From Auricularia sp. M13 (lineage: Eukaryota; Basidiomycota; Agaricomycetes; Auriculariales; Auriculariaceae): DNA of 64,000 bases. This document shows, one piece after another, positions 53,906 to 63,685 of the stretch (position 1 is the first letter of the stretch; every line of letters starts with the position of its first letter). The stretch is taken from NCBI GenBank assembly GCA_037042915.1, contig CM073198.1, positions 1,054,001-1,118,000 of the forward strand. The letters run 5' to 3'. Below the pieces are notes generated by a model. The model did no database searches and had not been told where the DNA came from. It saw only the letters and a list, made by a program, of their open reading frames with translations. The position numbers were made by a program, and so were the translations under genes.

Positions 53906-53940
53906 AGCACACGCGTCAAAGCTTAGTTGACGCGTGTGCT
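53906..53940. repeat. Perfect 14-bp inverted repeat
   Basis: AGCACACGCGTCAA, a 7-base loop, then its exact complement. It lies between the 263-aa gene (start 53829) and the end of array copy 2 (54002). Two ACGCGT boxes, as bound by some fungal cell-cycle factors, lie in the arms. It may be a double operator for the gene to the left, or a terminator hairpin of copy 2. Confidence 0.65.
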
Positions 53941-54001
53941 GGCGACAGAGAATCGGACAGTCTTTGCGGTAATAGAGGCCATGTGTCTTTCTAAGTGTAG
54001 T

Positions 54002-54951
54002 TCAACGTACAGCGCTATCCAGCAGGCATATGGATTTCAAATGGAAATACGGGTCCCAACGGGGAGCACCGTTCCCGTCGTTCGATGAATGACAGGAGGT
54101 CAACACAAAATCCGCTTCAACGAGAACAAGGTCACCATCGCCGACGGCAGCACGTTCCATATCGAAGCGCGGCGATGTGATGCGGTCGCGAGCGTCACAT
54201 ATTACGACCTGGACAATCTGAGTTCGATTGCTCACGAACGGCGATAAAAATAGATAAAAACTTACCCGGTCGTGACATGCTGAAGACCCAAAAACGTCAT
54301 GAGGTTTGAAGGTGAGAGGCAGCGCTTCTCGCCGTATGGTATCTGCGGATAATGAGCATGCGAAGGTAACATACGTTCCGCTATCTCACGCACCAATACA
54401 ACCATTCCCATAGCGGCGCAGAAGCGCGCATGCTACGCCATATGATTCGTCGTCCAGCAGATCGATACGCAAATCGCAGCGCGCATCGCGAGAGGGATCG
54501 CCGGAGTCGCAACGGATGTCGTATACTCGTCCGATCAGCCACACCGTTATAGGCATGGGGATGGTATAGAATGGCGAGACCATGCGAGGATAGGCAAGAA
54601 CGCGGCTCTGGGCCGGCTGCGAAGAGCGGACCGACACGAATTGTGCCCCGCACGGAAGGTTCGTGATGGAGAACGTATTGGTACGGTAGTCGGTGAGAGC
54701 ATGCATGCGCAGAATGCGTCTAAGCACTGTTAGTGCCCGTGTCCAGCAGGAGCGCTGTCGACTCACTTGTTGAGAATATCATCGCTGACCCAGTCCTTAT
54801 CCATGGGCTCGTCGGCATCGGGGAAAAGCTGTTTCACGACGGAACGAGCCTTGCTTGTTGACGGCGGGTAAGCCACAGCGAGCGCAGTCGGAGGCGCATC
54901 GACCGTCAACGAAAGGACATCGATAACCGAGGAAGGAACTGTGTGGGCCAT
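54002..54951 (-). CDS. Array family copy 2, intact
   Basis: A 267-aa protein, exons 54767-54951, 54394-54719, 54266-54342 and 54002-54217 (268 codons). Conserved blocks in order: LFPDADEPMDKDWVSDDILNK | RILRMHALTDY (phase-2 intron at the bar), NTFSITNLP, PITVWLIGRVYDIR, DLLDDESYGVACALL, then after two introns VVICDARDR and GDGDLVLVEADFV...HLKSICLLDSAVR. The V-x-I/L-W-x-x-G-R-V and G-D-L-V-L-x-E segments recall beta-barrel (OB-like) strands, but this is only an impression. Function unknown. Its promoter holds the best heat-shock-like element of the window, about 62 bp upstream of the ATG. Confidence 0.75.
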
Positions 54952-55012
54952 TGGGAAAAGTCTTGAAAGCAAGCCGCTGCGAATGCGACCTTTAACGTAC
55001 CAGTACCATGGA

Positions 55013-55035
55013 GAATATTCTGGAACATTCGCGAA
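55013..55035. promoter_or_regulatory. Five-unit perfect heat-shock-element-like site
   Basis: From 55013 to 55035 GAA and TTC alternate five times with exactly two bases between (GAATATTCTGGAACATTC, then GCGAA). This is the consensus for a strong heat-shock-factor site. It stands about 62 bp upstream of the copy 2 ATG at 54951. Confidence 0.8.
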
Positions 55036-55079
55036 TGAACGTCACACCGGCAAATACCGGTCAACATAATATGAGATTA

Positions 55080-56067
55080 CTAATCGCTGGTTACATCGGT
55101 TGCGCGGTGGAGAAGACACATAGAACGCAGGTTATAATATGCTTCTTCGTGGTCAGGCGAGTCGGACTTCCGGAAACGAGTCAGCCAAGCTTCCGCTAAG
55201 ATGAGGTCGCCGCAACGAAGGCTGGAAAGAGGCAGCGCCACCATGGTGTCGCTTGGAGACGCCAGCGTACGAGTGCCGTCCCAGAAACTGTTCGCGGAAG
55301 ACTGAGAGAAAGTTAAACCGTGAACTGACCTCGTCAGCTTCAGCGCGTACCTCTTCTCCGTTCTGCGGCAGTTCGTAGCTGTGCATAAACATGACGTCGG
55401 GGGGCATAATGGGGACACTCTCTGTGTACGAAAAGATCAGTCGTGTAACACGCGGTACCACTAAACGAGGCGCACCGAACATGTAGTGACCTCCAAAATT
55501 GACTTGAAGGCCGTGTGCTAGCTCCTGCGCTCGAGGGTCGAGGGTCTTCACGTGCACGAAATAGTTCTTCGGTATGGAACCGTCTTCGTCTTGGAAACGG
55601 ACCCGAGTAACGTGGCCGACCATCCAGAGCGTAACGGGTGCTTGCAAGCGCGAGGCTGGCATCGGGTAAGACAAGATGTTGACCTTCCATTCCAACTTGT
55701 CCGCGGGCACGCGCATAGGCATGAGCAGGACGCTAGACGGCACGCAAGTGATAGAGTACGTGAGAGTGTCGTCGTCGGATTGTCGGTGCATGAGATGAAT
55801 CCGACTTCGCGTCATAGCAATGCGTAAGTGCCCGCGCGCATAAGATATACTCAAGGCGCACCGATTTAATTCTGGGTTTCCCTTAACCCATTCGATAGGC
55901 TGGGGCTCCGACGCCTCGGGAAGAATTATGCTCATCACGTCCTCGAGAATTGGACGCTTGACCGGGAAGGCGAAGTAGCGGAACGATTCCTCGGTATCGA
56001 TATCGAACGCGCGGCGCGAGTCCAGGACACTGTGCAATACGTGAACGCGCAGTACCTCACGGGGCAT
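55080..56067 (-). CDS. Array family copy 3, intact
   Basis: A 293-aa protein, exons 55862-56067, 55351-55804 and 55080-55301 (294 codons). It starts MPREVLRVHVLHSVLDSRRA; exon 1 ends IEWVKGNPELNR, exon 2 begins RIHLMHRQSDDDTLTYSITC and contains PVTLWMVGHVTRVRF and VHVKTLDPRAQELAHGL. The last exon reads FWDGTRTLA, then LRCGDLILAEAWLTRF and NLRSMCLLHRATD. Intron 1 is phase 2 at the family position. It lacks the separate small exon of copy 2. No known domain; the paired conserved blocks are the best handle for a profile search. It is on the same strand as copies 1, 2, 4 and 6. Confidence 0.75.
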
Positions 56068-56397
56068 GAAGTTCGAGTGCGGTTGTGAAGACCCGCTAGT
56101 TTTAACTCACATCGGTCAGAGCCTATATGAATGCGGAATGACAAGGATACTGATTCCAACACGTTACCGAGTCAGAACCTGCGCATAGACGTACCAACGA
56201 GGTTGGATTTGGTCAATACTAATATACAGCTAGAAGTACAGTACGGCTACAACGGCGAAAGTCATGTGCGGCATCAAGAGCTGAGCCGGCGGTCCGTGAC
56301 AAAGATACTAGTACAGAGAGTCAAAGAGCCGGTTCATAACGTTCGAAGGAAAGAGACCAGTATCGAGTGACAGGCCGGAACGACTCACAGTGCCCAG
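56068..56397. other. Intergenic between copies 3 and 4
   Basis: 330 bp with the copy 3 promoter. A TATA-like CTATATGAATG occurs at 56121-56131. No strong heat-shock-like element here. Confidence 0.45.
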
Positions 56398-58074
56398 TTA
56401 CCAACGGGGACCGGCGGCGGGGTCGGCTTCAACGGGCGTGTCGTCCAGCATGCAGATGGACTTGAGAGAGAAGTAAGCGGCCCAGTTCTCGTGTCGCTTC
56501 TTGTTCTTGTTTGGCGAGGTGGATTCGGAAGACTTGTCCGTGACGCGGTATCTGGCAAGGCTGACTTCAAGGAGCACGAGGTCGCCTTTCTTCAAGTCCG
56601 CCGCCGACATAGGTTCCATCTGTTCGCGCGGCGATTTCAGGGCCTTGCGAGCATCCCAAATAGCATCAAAGCTGTCAATCTGCGGAAACACAACGGTCAG
56701 CTCTGGTACCGAGAGGTGTACGAAGTAGTCACTCGGTCTGAGTACTCGCCAGGGACTTTGACGTTCATCCAGCGCGATGCGCGAATATCATCGTAGCGCT
56801 CGACGCCTATGAAACGATAAGCGGCGCGCGATTTACACGCCAACAAACGTACTAGCGGCATCCGTCGTGTGGCGGCGAAGCAAGGTCGTCGCCGCGTGGA
56901 ACGAACGGGAGTTCAAGGGCCGGATGTTGACGGAGACGCTCTTGGGAAGATTGCCGAGATTGTCACGAAGGTAGACGCGCGAAAGACGTCCGACAATCCA
57001 GATGGAAACGGGAGCCATATTCTGCGGGCGATTCTTCAAGGGACGACCGAGAACGTGGACGCGGTCGCGGACGGGTCGTCAGTGACGATGATGCGGCGTC
57101 GGCCGGAACGCGTAGGATGGAATAAGTCAGCTCGTCGTCGTTCGCGAAGTCGTGCATGCGGTCGATGCGCCTACGCAAGGAAAAGGTCAGAAGGCGAGTA
57201 AGCAGCGCGTTAGTTACATACGCATTAAGTCGAGGGCGACCTTGAACCCCTTGCTGCTTGATCATCGCCTCTTCCTTGGAAAGCGTCAAGATAATGTCAT
57301 GTCTTCGCGCGACATACGAAGACACACCTTCTTAACAACCGGCTCGGGTGATTTCGCGTCCTTTGACTGCGTCAATACGAGTGTGCCGGGCTACAGGCGA
57401 AAACGCACCTTCTTAACAACGGGGTCAGGTGCTTTCACCTTGACGGGCGCCTTGACGGTATCCTCACGCGACAGCGCAGGCTCGACCTGTTCCTTTGCTT
57501 CGACTGGATCGACAACCGCTTGTTCAACCGACGTAACGACGGCAACATCGTCGGCGCGTTCCTATACTTATACATTAGGGCGACGAACACGCGCTACCAC
57601 GGCTTTTGCACGCGCAACGCACCTGTGATGGCTCCTCGGCCGTGGTATCGATATTATTGGAGGGCAAGACGTCCTGCTGACGCGAAGAGCATCCGTGAGC
57701 CCGACGCCTTCAACACAGATAACAGACGAACCTTGGCACGCGCGCGCAAGGAGTAAGCAGAATGAACTGATTCGCTGTCGTCCTCAATAGCACCGTCTTC
57801 GTCTTCATTGGCGTCTTCTTCGCCGTCTTCCTCGTCGTCGAGTACATCATCGTCTTCCTCTGCTTCACTATCGTGGAATCAGCTCATATTCAAGTCGGCA
57901 GATGAAAAGTAGACCTACTCGTCTATGAACTGCGACGCAACGTGATGGCGGTCGTTGCGCTTCCTACAAAAGCACACGCGAGTAAGATTTATGCCAGCCA
58001 ACGCGTAGCTACGGGATTGACCGGGATTTCTTGGGAGAAGTCGCACCGGGCGGTGGGCGAGAGCGTTTGGGCAT
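56398..58074 (-). CDS. Array family copy 4 with long acidic N-terminus
   Basis: The longest member. Reading from the ATG at 58074: MPKRSRPPPGATSPKKSR, then KRNDRHHVASQFIDDEAEEDD followed by a Glu/Asp-rich stretch, and a Lys/Val/Pro-rich linker with a repeated PEPVVKK/PDPVVKK motif. Small exons split this part (introns near 57992-58020, 57863-57918, 57696-57750, 57543-57624, 57366-57407 and 57260-57318). Then comes the family core: RLNA | RIDRMHDFANDDELTYSI (phase-2 intron), APVSIWIVGRLSRVYL, VNIRPLNSRSFHAAT, IDSFDAIWDARKAL and KKGDLVLLEVSLARYRV...SLKSICMLDD. The frame appears to slip by one base between TYSILRVPAD and VHVLGRPLKN (about 57060-57100), so it may be inactive or carry a sequencing error. 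Confidence 0.6.
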
Positions 58075-58206
58075 TGCTGTAGGACCCTTGCGACGAAAAT
58101 GCAGTGATTTTTAATCAGCCTTTATTGCGAGACGCAGGAGTCGTCCAGAATGCGCCGGAAACGCGTAGAACGACGTCGAAGGATTTCGATCGCTCCACTG
58201 CGCCAG

Positions 58207-58224
58207 GAATGTTGTGGAATATTC
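58207..58224. promoter_or_regulatory. Heat-shock-element-like site upstream of copy 4
   Basis: GAATGTTGTGGAATATTC: units GAA, TTG (one mismatch), GAA, TTC at perfect spacing, about 135 bp upstream of the copy 4 ATG. Confidence 0.6.
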
Positions 58225-58525
58225 GAGACGGCCACAAGAAAGTGCGCGACGGTTGGCAGAGGCTCATAACGCAAGTTGTGCGAGGAATCGCGCCAAGACG
58301 GAAAGTCAGAGAACGCTGCGAATAATCTGGAAAATCCGACCGTAGCAGAGACCATCCGCTGTCGATGGTCGCAATGCCATTGCATTGCGATAGCGACAGA
58401 AGTTTAGTCGTCGTGACGGTTGGAGTCCATCAAGGACATGCGAAAATGTCGATGTGAATGACATGAATAACAGCGAAAGCCATATGAACTGCCAGTGCGA
58501 TGGAAGGCGGTGGGAGAACGACACG

Positions 58526-58543
58526 GAATATTCTCGAAGATTC
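58526..58543. promoter_or_regulatory. Four-unit heat-shock-element-like site
   Basis: GAATATTCTCGAAGATTC: four perfect alternating units. It lies in the region between copy 4 (minus) and copy 5 (plus) and so could serve either divergent gene; it is about 450 bp from the copy 4 start. Confidence 0.7.
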
Positions 58544-58919
58544 CGCGCAAATTCAACGACTCGGACCACACGACGTCTCGGTGCGCAGGGTGGCGATATG
58601 GGTGGTGGGCCTCGCAAGCGTCGGACGCGAAGTAGAGTGTCCGAAGATGTCCTATAAGCCTTAATGCAAGGGAGGATCTCGATAGCATCTAGTCGAAGTC
58701 CAATAAAGACGAACATTGTAGAGCAAAGGAGCATAGTCGTGGGACATGGTACAAAGAACCGGAGCCATAATGATTATCTGCCGGTCGGGACCGGCGAGTA
58801 GACGACGCTTTTGTGACGCGTCGCCATCGCCGCCAGCTGGAGCACCACCTTATGACAGGAAGCAGGGGCCTCGCAGTATAAAAGCCAGCCAAAATGCGAC
58901 GACCGGGTCTCTTGCGCAA

Positions 58920-60220
58920 TCGAAATGGCGTTTCTCGTCGGTGGCGGCTGACGTAGTGCCTGGCGAAAAATCCGCTAATCCCCATGCAGACGACAATACG
59001 AATGAGTTAGTCCGCAATCTCTGGCCGGACCACTTCAAACGTCTCGCCAAAGACCCCGTCGACTACACCGAATGCGCGTTCTGGCAGGCCGTGCCATGCA
59101 ACAAGGTCGAACTTTCAGTGGCTTCAAATCGTGCGGAACCCCATTCAGACCGACCGCTCTCGCCCGTATATCGTCACGCACGTGCCAGACGTCGAGGATG
59201 GCGCGGAAGATGGAGCAGAATTGTACGAAGTCGGTGTTGGTTCACTGGCTTCCTGGAACGTTTCAATCTGGGGACGCTCGGTAACTGGGACGGGTAAGTT
59301 GATCGCCAGTAGCATTCGTGCACTTCATTAACCGCTTATACCTGTACAGAAAGGAGCAAGGAGCCGTCAAAGCCGTGCAGACGCTTGTACTATCGGGAGG
59401 CGGCTATGCGCGAATGGAACGCGACTCTTCGCGCTTTAAACCGCCTTGGCGAGGTCGTCGTGAAGATGGCGAAGCCGAGCGAGGATTACGTCCCAATCTT
59501 CGACGTGGACAACGGCGGTGACGTTTACATGCAACGCAGAGTGTTCACCAAAGTGAGTTCGCGTCGCAACGCCTCAGCGATCACCGCTAATACAGATAGG
59601 CCAACGCGGAAAGCGAATTCAACATCCCTTCAGATGTTGCCCACCGTGGACCCGAGCTCCGCGCGGTGCAGCATACGTGGCACTTGAACGACAAGATGGA
59701 ATTTGGCGAAATGGCCGCAACGGTCTCGTGAAGCACGCGACCAGCATCGTCTTTCAAGCCGGCCATTTCGTCGACGTTACCGCCGTAGAGGTGGTGGTAT
59801 CCAAGACTGGACGCGTCCGTGTCCATTTCCGTCCCGAGCGTATTGTACTCATCAGCAAGGAAGGCCAGAAGAAGGTCAGTAAGACGCGCCTTCGCGATCT
59901 ACTTCGAGTAACAATGCATCGCGCAGGGTCGACCGCAGAAGGGCAAAGTCATCAGGATTGTAAAGCGACCTTCGGCACACGTTCCCCTCGCAAGCTACTT
60001 CGACGAGGCCGAAGCCGCGACCGACGCGCTCATGATAGGCATGACAGCCGAAGCGGCGACCTCGCGGTCTTCATCTCATCCTCTACTTCCAAGCCGCTTC
60101 AACGAAGACGATGACACTAGCAAGATCGGAATGCCTGGCACCCCCGAACCTTCGGAGCAGACGGAGGAGATGCACGAGCACGACGAGGACGTATACGAAT
60201 CCGAAGATATGATGGAGTAA
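58920..60220 (+). CDS. Divergent array family copy 5, plus strand
   Basis: A plus-strand relative. Coding-like exons: about 58925-59110 (NELVRNLWPDHFKRLAKDPV), then WLQIVRNPIQTDRSRPYIVTHV and ASWNVSIWGRSVTGT up to a GTAAGT donor at 59295, YYREAAMREWNATLRALNRL to 59550, a segment with VQHTWHLNDKMEF, then AGHFVDVTAVEVVVSKTGRVR...ERIVLIS, and a last exon (59928-60220) with RIVKRPSAHVPLASYF and an acidic tail ending YESEDMME. The RPYIVTHVPD, NVSIWGRSV and GHFVDVTAVEV blocks align with the family blocks. Two frame changes (near 59105 and 59730) could not be explained by introns. The start is unresolved. Confidence 0.5.
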
Positions 60221-60417
60221 GTCGATAGTACGATTGGGACTGCTAATATGGACATTACAACGCGCGTACAACGAGCAAACGAGCCAATATACTGTACATG
60301 CATGAACTTCGCGTTAGCTACTGGCGCAGGACGCTGCAAAGCTTAATCTATCAGTACGATGGCGAATGGTCACGGTTGCGAACGTACGTGACCAGTAGAT
60401 CGCGTACAAGATCAGAG

Positions 60418-60923
60418 TCAGAGTTGCAGACGTGAGTGACGGAGCTTGTATGGTCCGCGCCCACAGTGCTTCACGACGAGAACGTCGCCCTTCCAGGTGC
60501 AGTCTCCGTTCGATGCAGTCGAAAGAAAGGTGTTCAGCGCCCGGTCTCCGTCTTGGGGCTGAGTAAAGACAGTGAAAGCGCAACGTGTCGCATATCTGCC
60601 AGCCACGTCGGGTTCTAGAGCGTAAGTGCGCCTCTGCCACGTGCCGTAGCAAATACGGTCCCTGTCGTGAGACGTGGTTGGGGTCATCCAGTGGTTGACC
60701 ATGAGATGGCGCAACTCGATGCGGCCGACCACGTCGAAGTCGACCGCGAGTGAAACGGCGTGGAGCTGAGTGCAACCGGCGCCGACGAAGAATGCGCGGT
60801 ACAGCGGGATAGGCCTGGCGTGGATGAGATAAAGGCGAACGGAAAAAGAAATGTTGAATGCGCTCTTACGGGCTTGCGGTGCGTGATTTCGCGCTCCACG
60901 GTAAGGACTCTATCGTCGTCCAT
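60418..60923 (-). CDS. Unknown protein, family shared with right-edge gene
   Basis: From the ATG at 60923 the sequence reads MDDDRVLTVEREITHRKP, then, apparently after a frame change or intron, LYRAFFVGAGCTQLHAVSLA, VVGRIELRHLMVNHW, RCAFTVFTQPQDGD and TWKGDVLVVKHCGRGPYKLR. The last block resembles WRGDVLVLGRGPSFFFVSL in the incomplete gene at the right end of the window. No recognised family. The first 70 codons are uncertain. Confidence 0.4.
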
Positions 60924-61024
60924 GGTAGCGCTCGCGAACAACACTGGGAGAGTAAGGGAGGGCGCGTTCATTATTCTCGAGCTAAGCGACACAAGGACCC
61001 GAGCCTATATACAGGGCAAGGAAT

Positions 61025-62156
61025 TCAATCAAGCTCAAGGGGCAACGTCCAAGCCACCCAACTTGCACTAGGCCCGATACCGTCAGCATAACCGGTCACT
61101 AACGAGCACGAAGGCCTACGCACATAGAAACTATGGTCACATTCCACGTTGCCACACTCGAAGGGCGCGGTCCAATACTTGAAGGGCGGTACAGCCGGCG
61201 AGGGGAGAAACGCGTAAGGGACGTCGAGTGGAGCCGACAAGCACGTCTTCGGCTTCACGACGCTGCGTAAGAGAGACGGGCAGCTGGTGCGGCATGGCTC
61301 TGTGAAGTCCAAGTTCGAGAAGTAGAAGGAGAACCCGCGGCGTTCGTACTTGTTGATGATCTTCTTCGGCGTGTTGGAGTGGGAATACGACTCGAAGGCG
61401 AACGTAAGGTCGGGGAACATGACGAGGAGGTGGGTAGGCGTGAGGAGGTTCATGACGTGCGTGGAATGGAAACCGCTGACAGCGTCGATGGCGTAATCCG
61501 TGCTGCTATGCAGAACGTCGACTTGGGTCTTGAGCTGGTGGTTATACCACGCGGTGACGCGATCGATACAGCGCATGGGGAGTCCTTGTAGGGCGCGGTG
61601 CTGCCGTGGAACTCCTTGATCATCACGTATCCAGCGACGCGCAGGGCTTGCTCAACAACCTGCGCGATGCGGTATCAAAAGATGCCGCCAGGATGAAGTA
61701 ACGAATTGCGTACCATGCCGGGAAGACCGCACGGGCACGCAATATCCATGTCCTTTGCGTGCCAGTCGACGGGGTCGAGTATAAACGCGACCAACCAGGA
61801 GCCCGTAACGCCAGCGTTCGCGAAATTCAGAGCGTCGAAGATGGCGCCGGGGTCGGGAAGTACTTCCTCATCTTCGTAGACGCGGACTTGTAGTTCGACG
61901 ATCATCGCGGCGAAACGAGGGGTCATGGTCGTCGAGGTCTTCTGCGGGTGCAAATATCGATAATAAGGTCGCGATTGGAAACCCTGACAGTGAACGGGGT
62001 CGTCAATAACGGCGACTGAGACATATCCTGGGCAGCTTACTTCGCGAAGTCAAAGCTAGGGTCGCGACACGGGGCGGAGGGTCGATTGCGGCTGAACGGG
62101 GTGATGTGCGTGTAAAGCTGCACCCATTCGGGGTGAGAGCGCGCGGCGGACAGCAT
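61025..62156 (-). CDS. Unknown Cys-containing protein, possibly frame-broken
   Basis: A possible start MLSAARSHPEWVQLYTHITP at 62156; next MTPRFAAMIVELQVRVYEDE and DWHAKDMDIACPCGLPGM (61675-61953), then VVEQALRVAGYVMIKEFHGS after a 54-bp intron, and the long last part AWYNHQLKTQVDVLHSSTDY, STHVMNLLTPTHLLVMFPDL and FECGNVECDHSFY, ending at 61025. The T-P-T-H-L and C-G-N-x2-C-x-H patterns are ones I associate with a multicopy Agaricomycete family of unknown function. The frame changes once near 61590 (HGSTAP to GLPMRCIDRV). Confidence 0.45.
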
Positions 62157-62345
62157 GCCTCACGATTCGGGGAGAAAGCACGCGAAGAGGACAGACAGAA
62201 AGAGCGGGATGGACCTTATACGTGCGGGCGCCGAACTTTGTTGTACAGGCGGGCACGATCGAGGCTCCGGGATCAGGCAACATGAACCGGAACATTGTGG
62301 ACGGGGAGAAAAGCAGCGCAGGAATTTGCCTGAGATAAAGGATGT

Positions 62346-63300
62346 TCATACATCGAGTGCATACTGGCCAGCACGCGCGAGAACGCACATAGAGCGAGTG
62401 TGATAGTGACACTGCTCGAGGTGCGTCTCGTTGTCTTCTCGACCATGACGTGCTAACCATAGCTCAGCGAGTACGAGGTCACGTTCGGCAAGATGCTCGG
62501 GCGGGATGGCAGGCATGTCACGGCGCGGGAAGGAAAGCTTGTGGGTGGCGTCCCAACAGTTCGCCATAATCGTCTGGGTAAAATAGGTTTAGTAAAATTC
62601 CGGGATTGGCGAACATTTCATACACCAACCGGACGACCTTGCTCGTCGACTTTGCGAGGAGACGAGCACAGTATAGGTCGGTTACGATTAACGGGCCCGG
62701 CTATGTATGCGTCAGAAACGAGGCGCGAGGCTGAAGCAAAATGCATACCAAGCGGCGAGCCCGAGAAATGTTGACGCAGCTCCTCAGCAAAATCATGCAC
62801 CTTTCGCTCCAGTGCGCGTATATAGACAGTCCACTTGGTAAGTTCGCCCTGGTCGTCACGAAGAAGGACCACTCGCTCGACGACGGCGACGATCCAGATG
62901 GTAACCGCTGCGCACATAGACACGTCGGGGATAGGAGCGCTGAGGATACTGACGAGGGATTCGGCGCCGGAGGGTTGCGACAGCGTCAAGAGCGAAAGGG
63001 TAGATGGGAGGCACATCATCGAATATGTAAAGGCGGCGTCGTCCGAGTGCCGTTGGAAGAAGTGGATGCGCCTGAGTAACAATCAGTGCGAAACGTGGTC
63101 AAGACGCAAGAATGAATCGCACTCGTTCAGCGCGGCGTTGTCCTTAACCCACTGTGCAGCCTTTGGTTCACCCGCGACTGGGAGAAGCTTGGCGAGGGCG
63201 TTCCAAGCAAGCGTGCTGAAGGGGGAAAGGCCATGTATTGTGGGCGCGTCGAGAAGCCCGGTACGGCCGAGCGATGGTGGTCCATCACGGAATACGTGGC
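62346..63300 (-). CDS. Array family copy 6
   Basis: Exon 1 (ending 63123) carries FSTLAWNALAKLLPVAGEPK and QWVKDNAALNE; after a 51-bp phase-2 intron (63072-63122) exon 2 begins RIHFFQRHSDDAAFTYSMMC and holds AVTIWIVAVVERVVLL and VYIRALERKVHDFAEEL. A small exon (AGPVNRNRPILCSSPRKVDE) and a last exon with CWDATHKLS and ERDLVLAELWLARHG...RSMCVLARAG follow. The four-exon layout and intron phases equal those of copy 2, so exons 2-4 look intact. The start of exon 1 is not resolved; the listed right boundary is approximate. Confidence 0.6.
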
Positions 63301-63685
63301 AGGATACGAGCCCCGTCGTCCATGGCTGGGAGCAAGAAGAGGCGCGGGCCTCGAATCGCTGACGAACGGAATCTTATTCGACCAAGGCGACTTCAGCAAC
63401 ACCGCGATAACCAATTCCATGGAGTCGAGCCGCGCCGTAGTATCAGATGCGCTCTGCCGAGTGGGAGTGCGTCGGTCTTCATATCTAGGGACCACATGTA
63501 CCAGTGCGTTACGAAGGAGGATCTTAGTTGGGAGTCGGGTGGTGCTGGCGAAATTTGACGACGGCCGGTAGCTCCGACTGCAAAAACAATACAAACGAGT
63601 ATATTCGGCTACATATTCGACAGTCCTCATCAGCATCGTGAGCGTATCATAGAAATACAAGTACAAGTTAAACAATCTGTCCATG

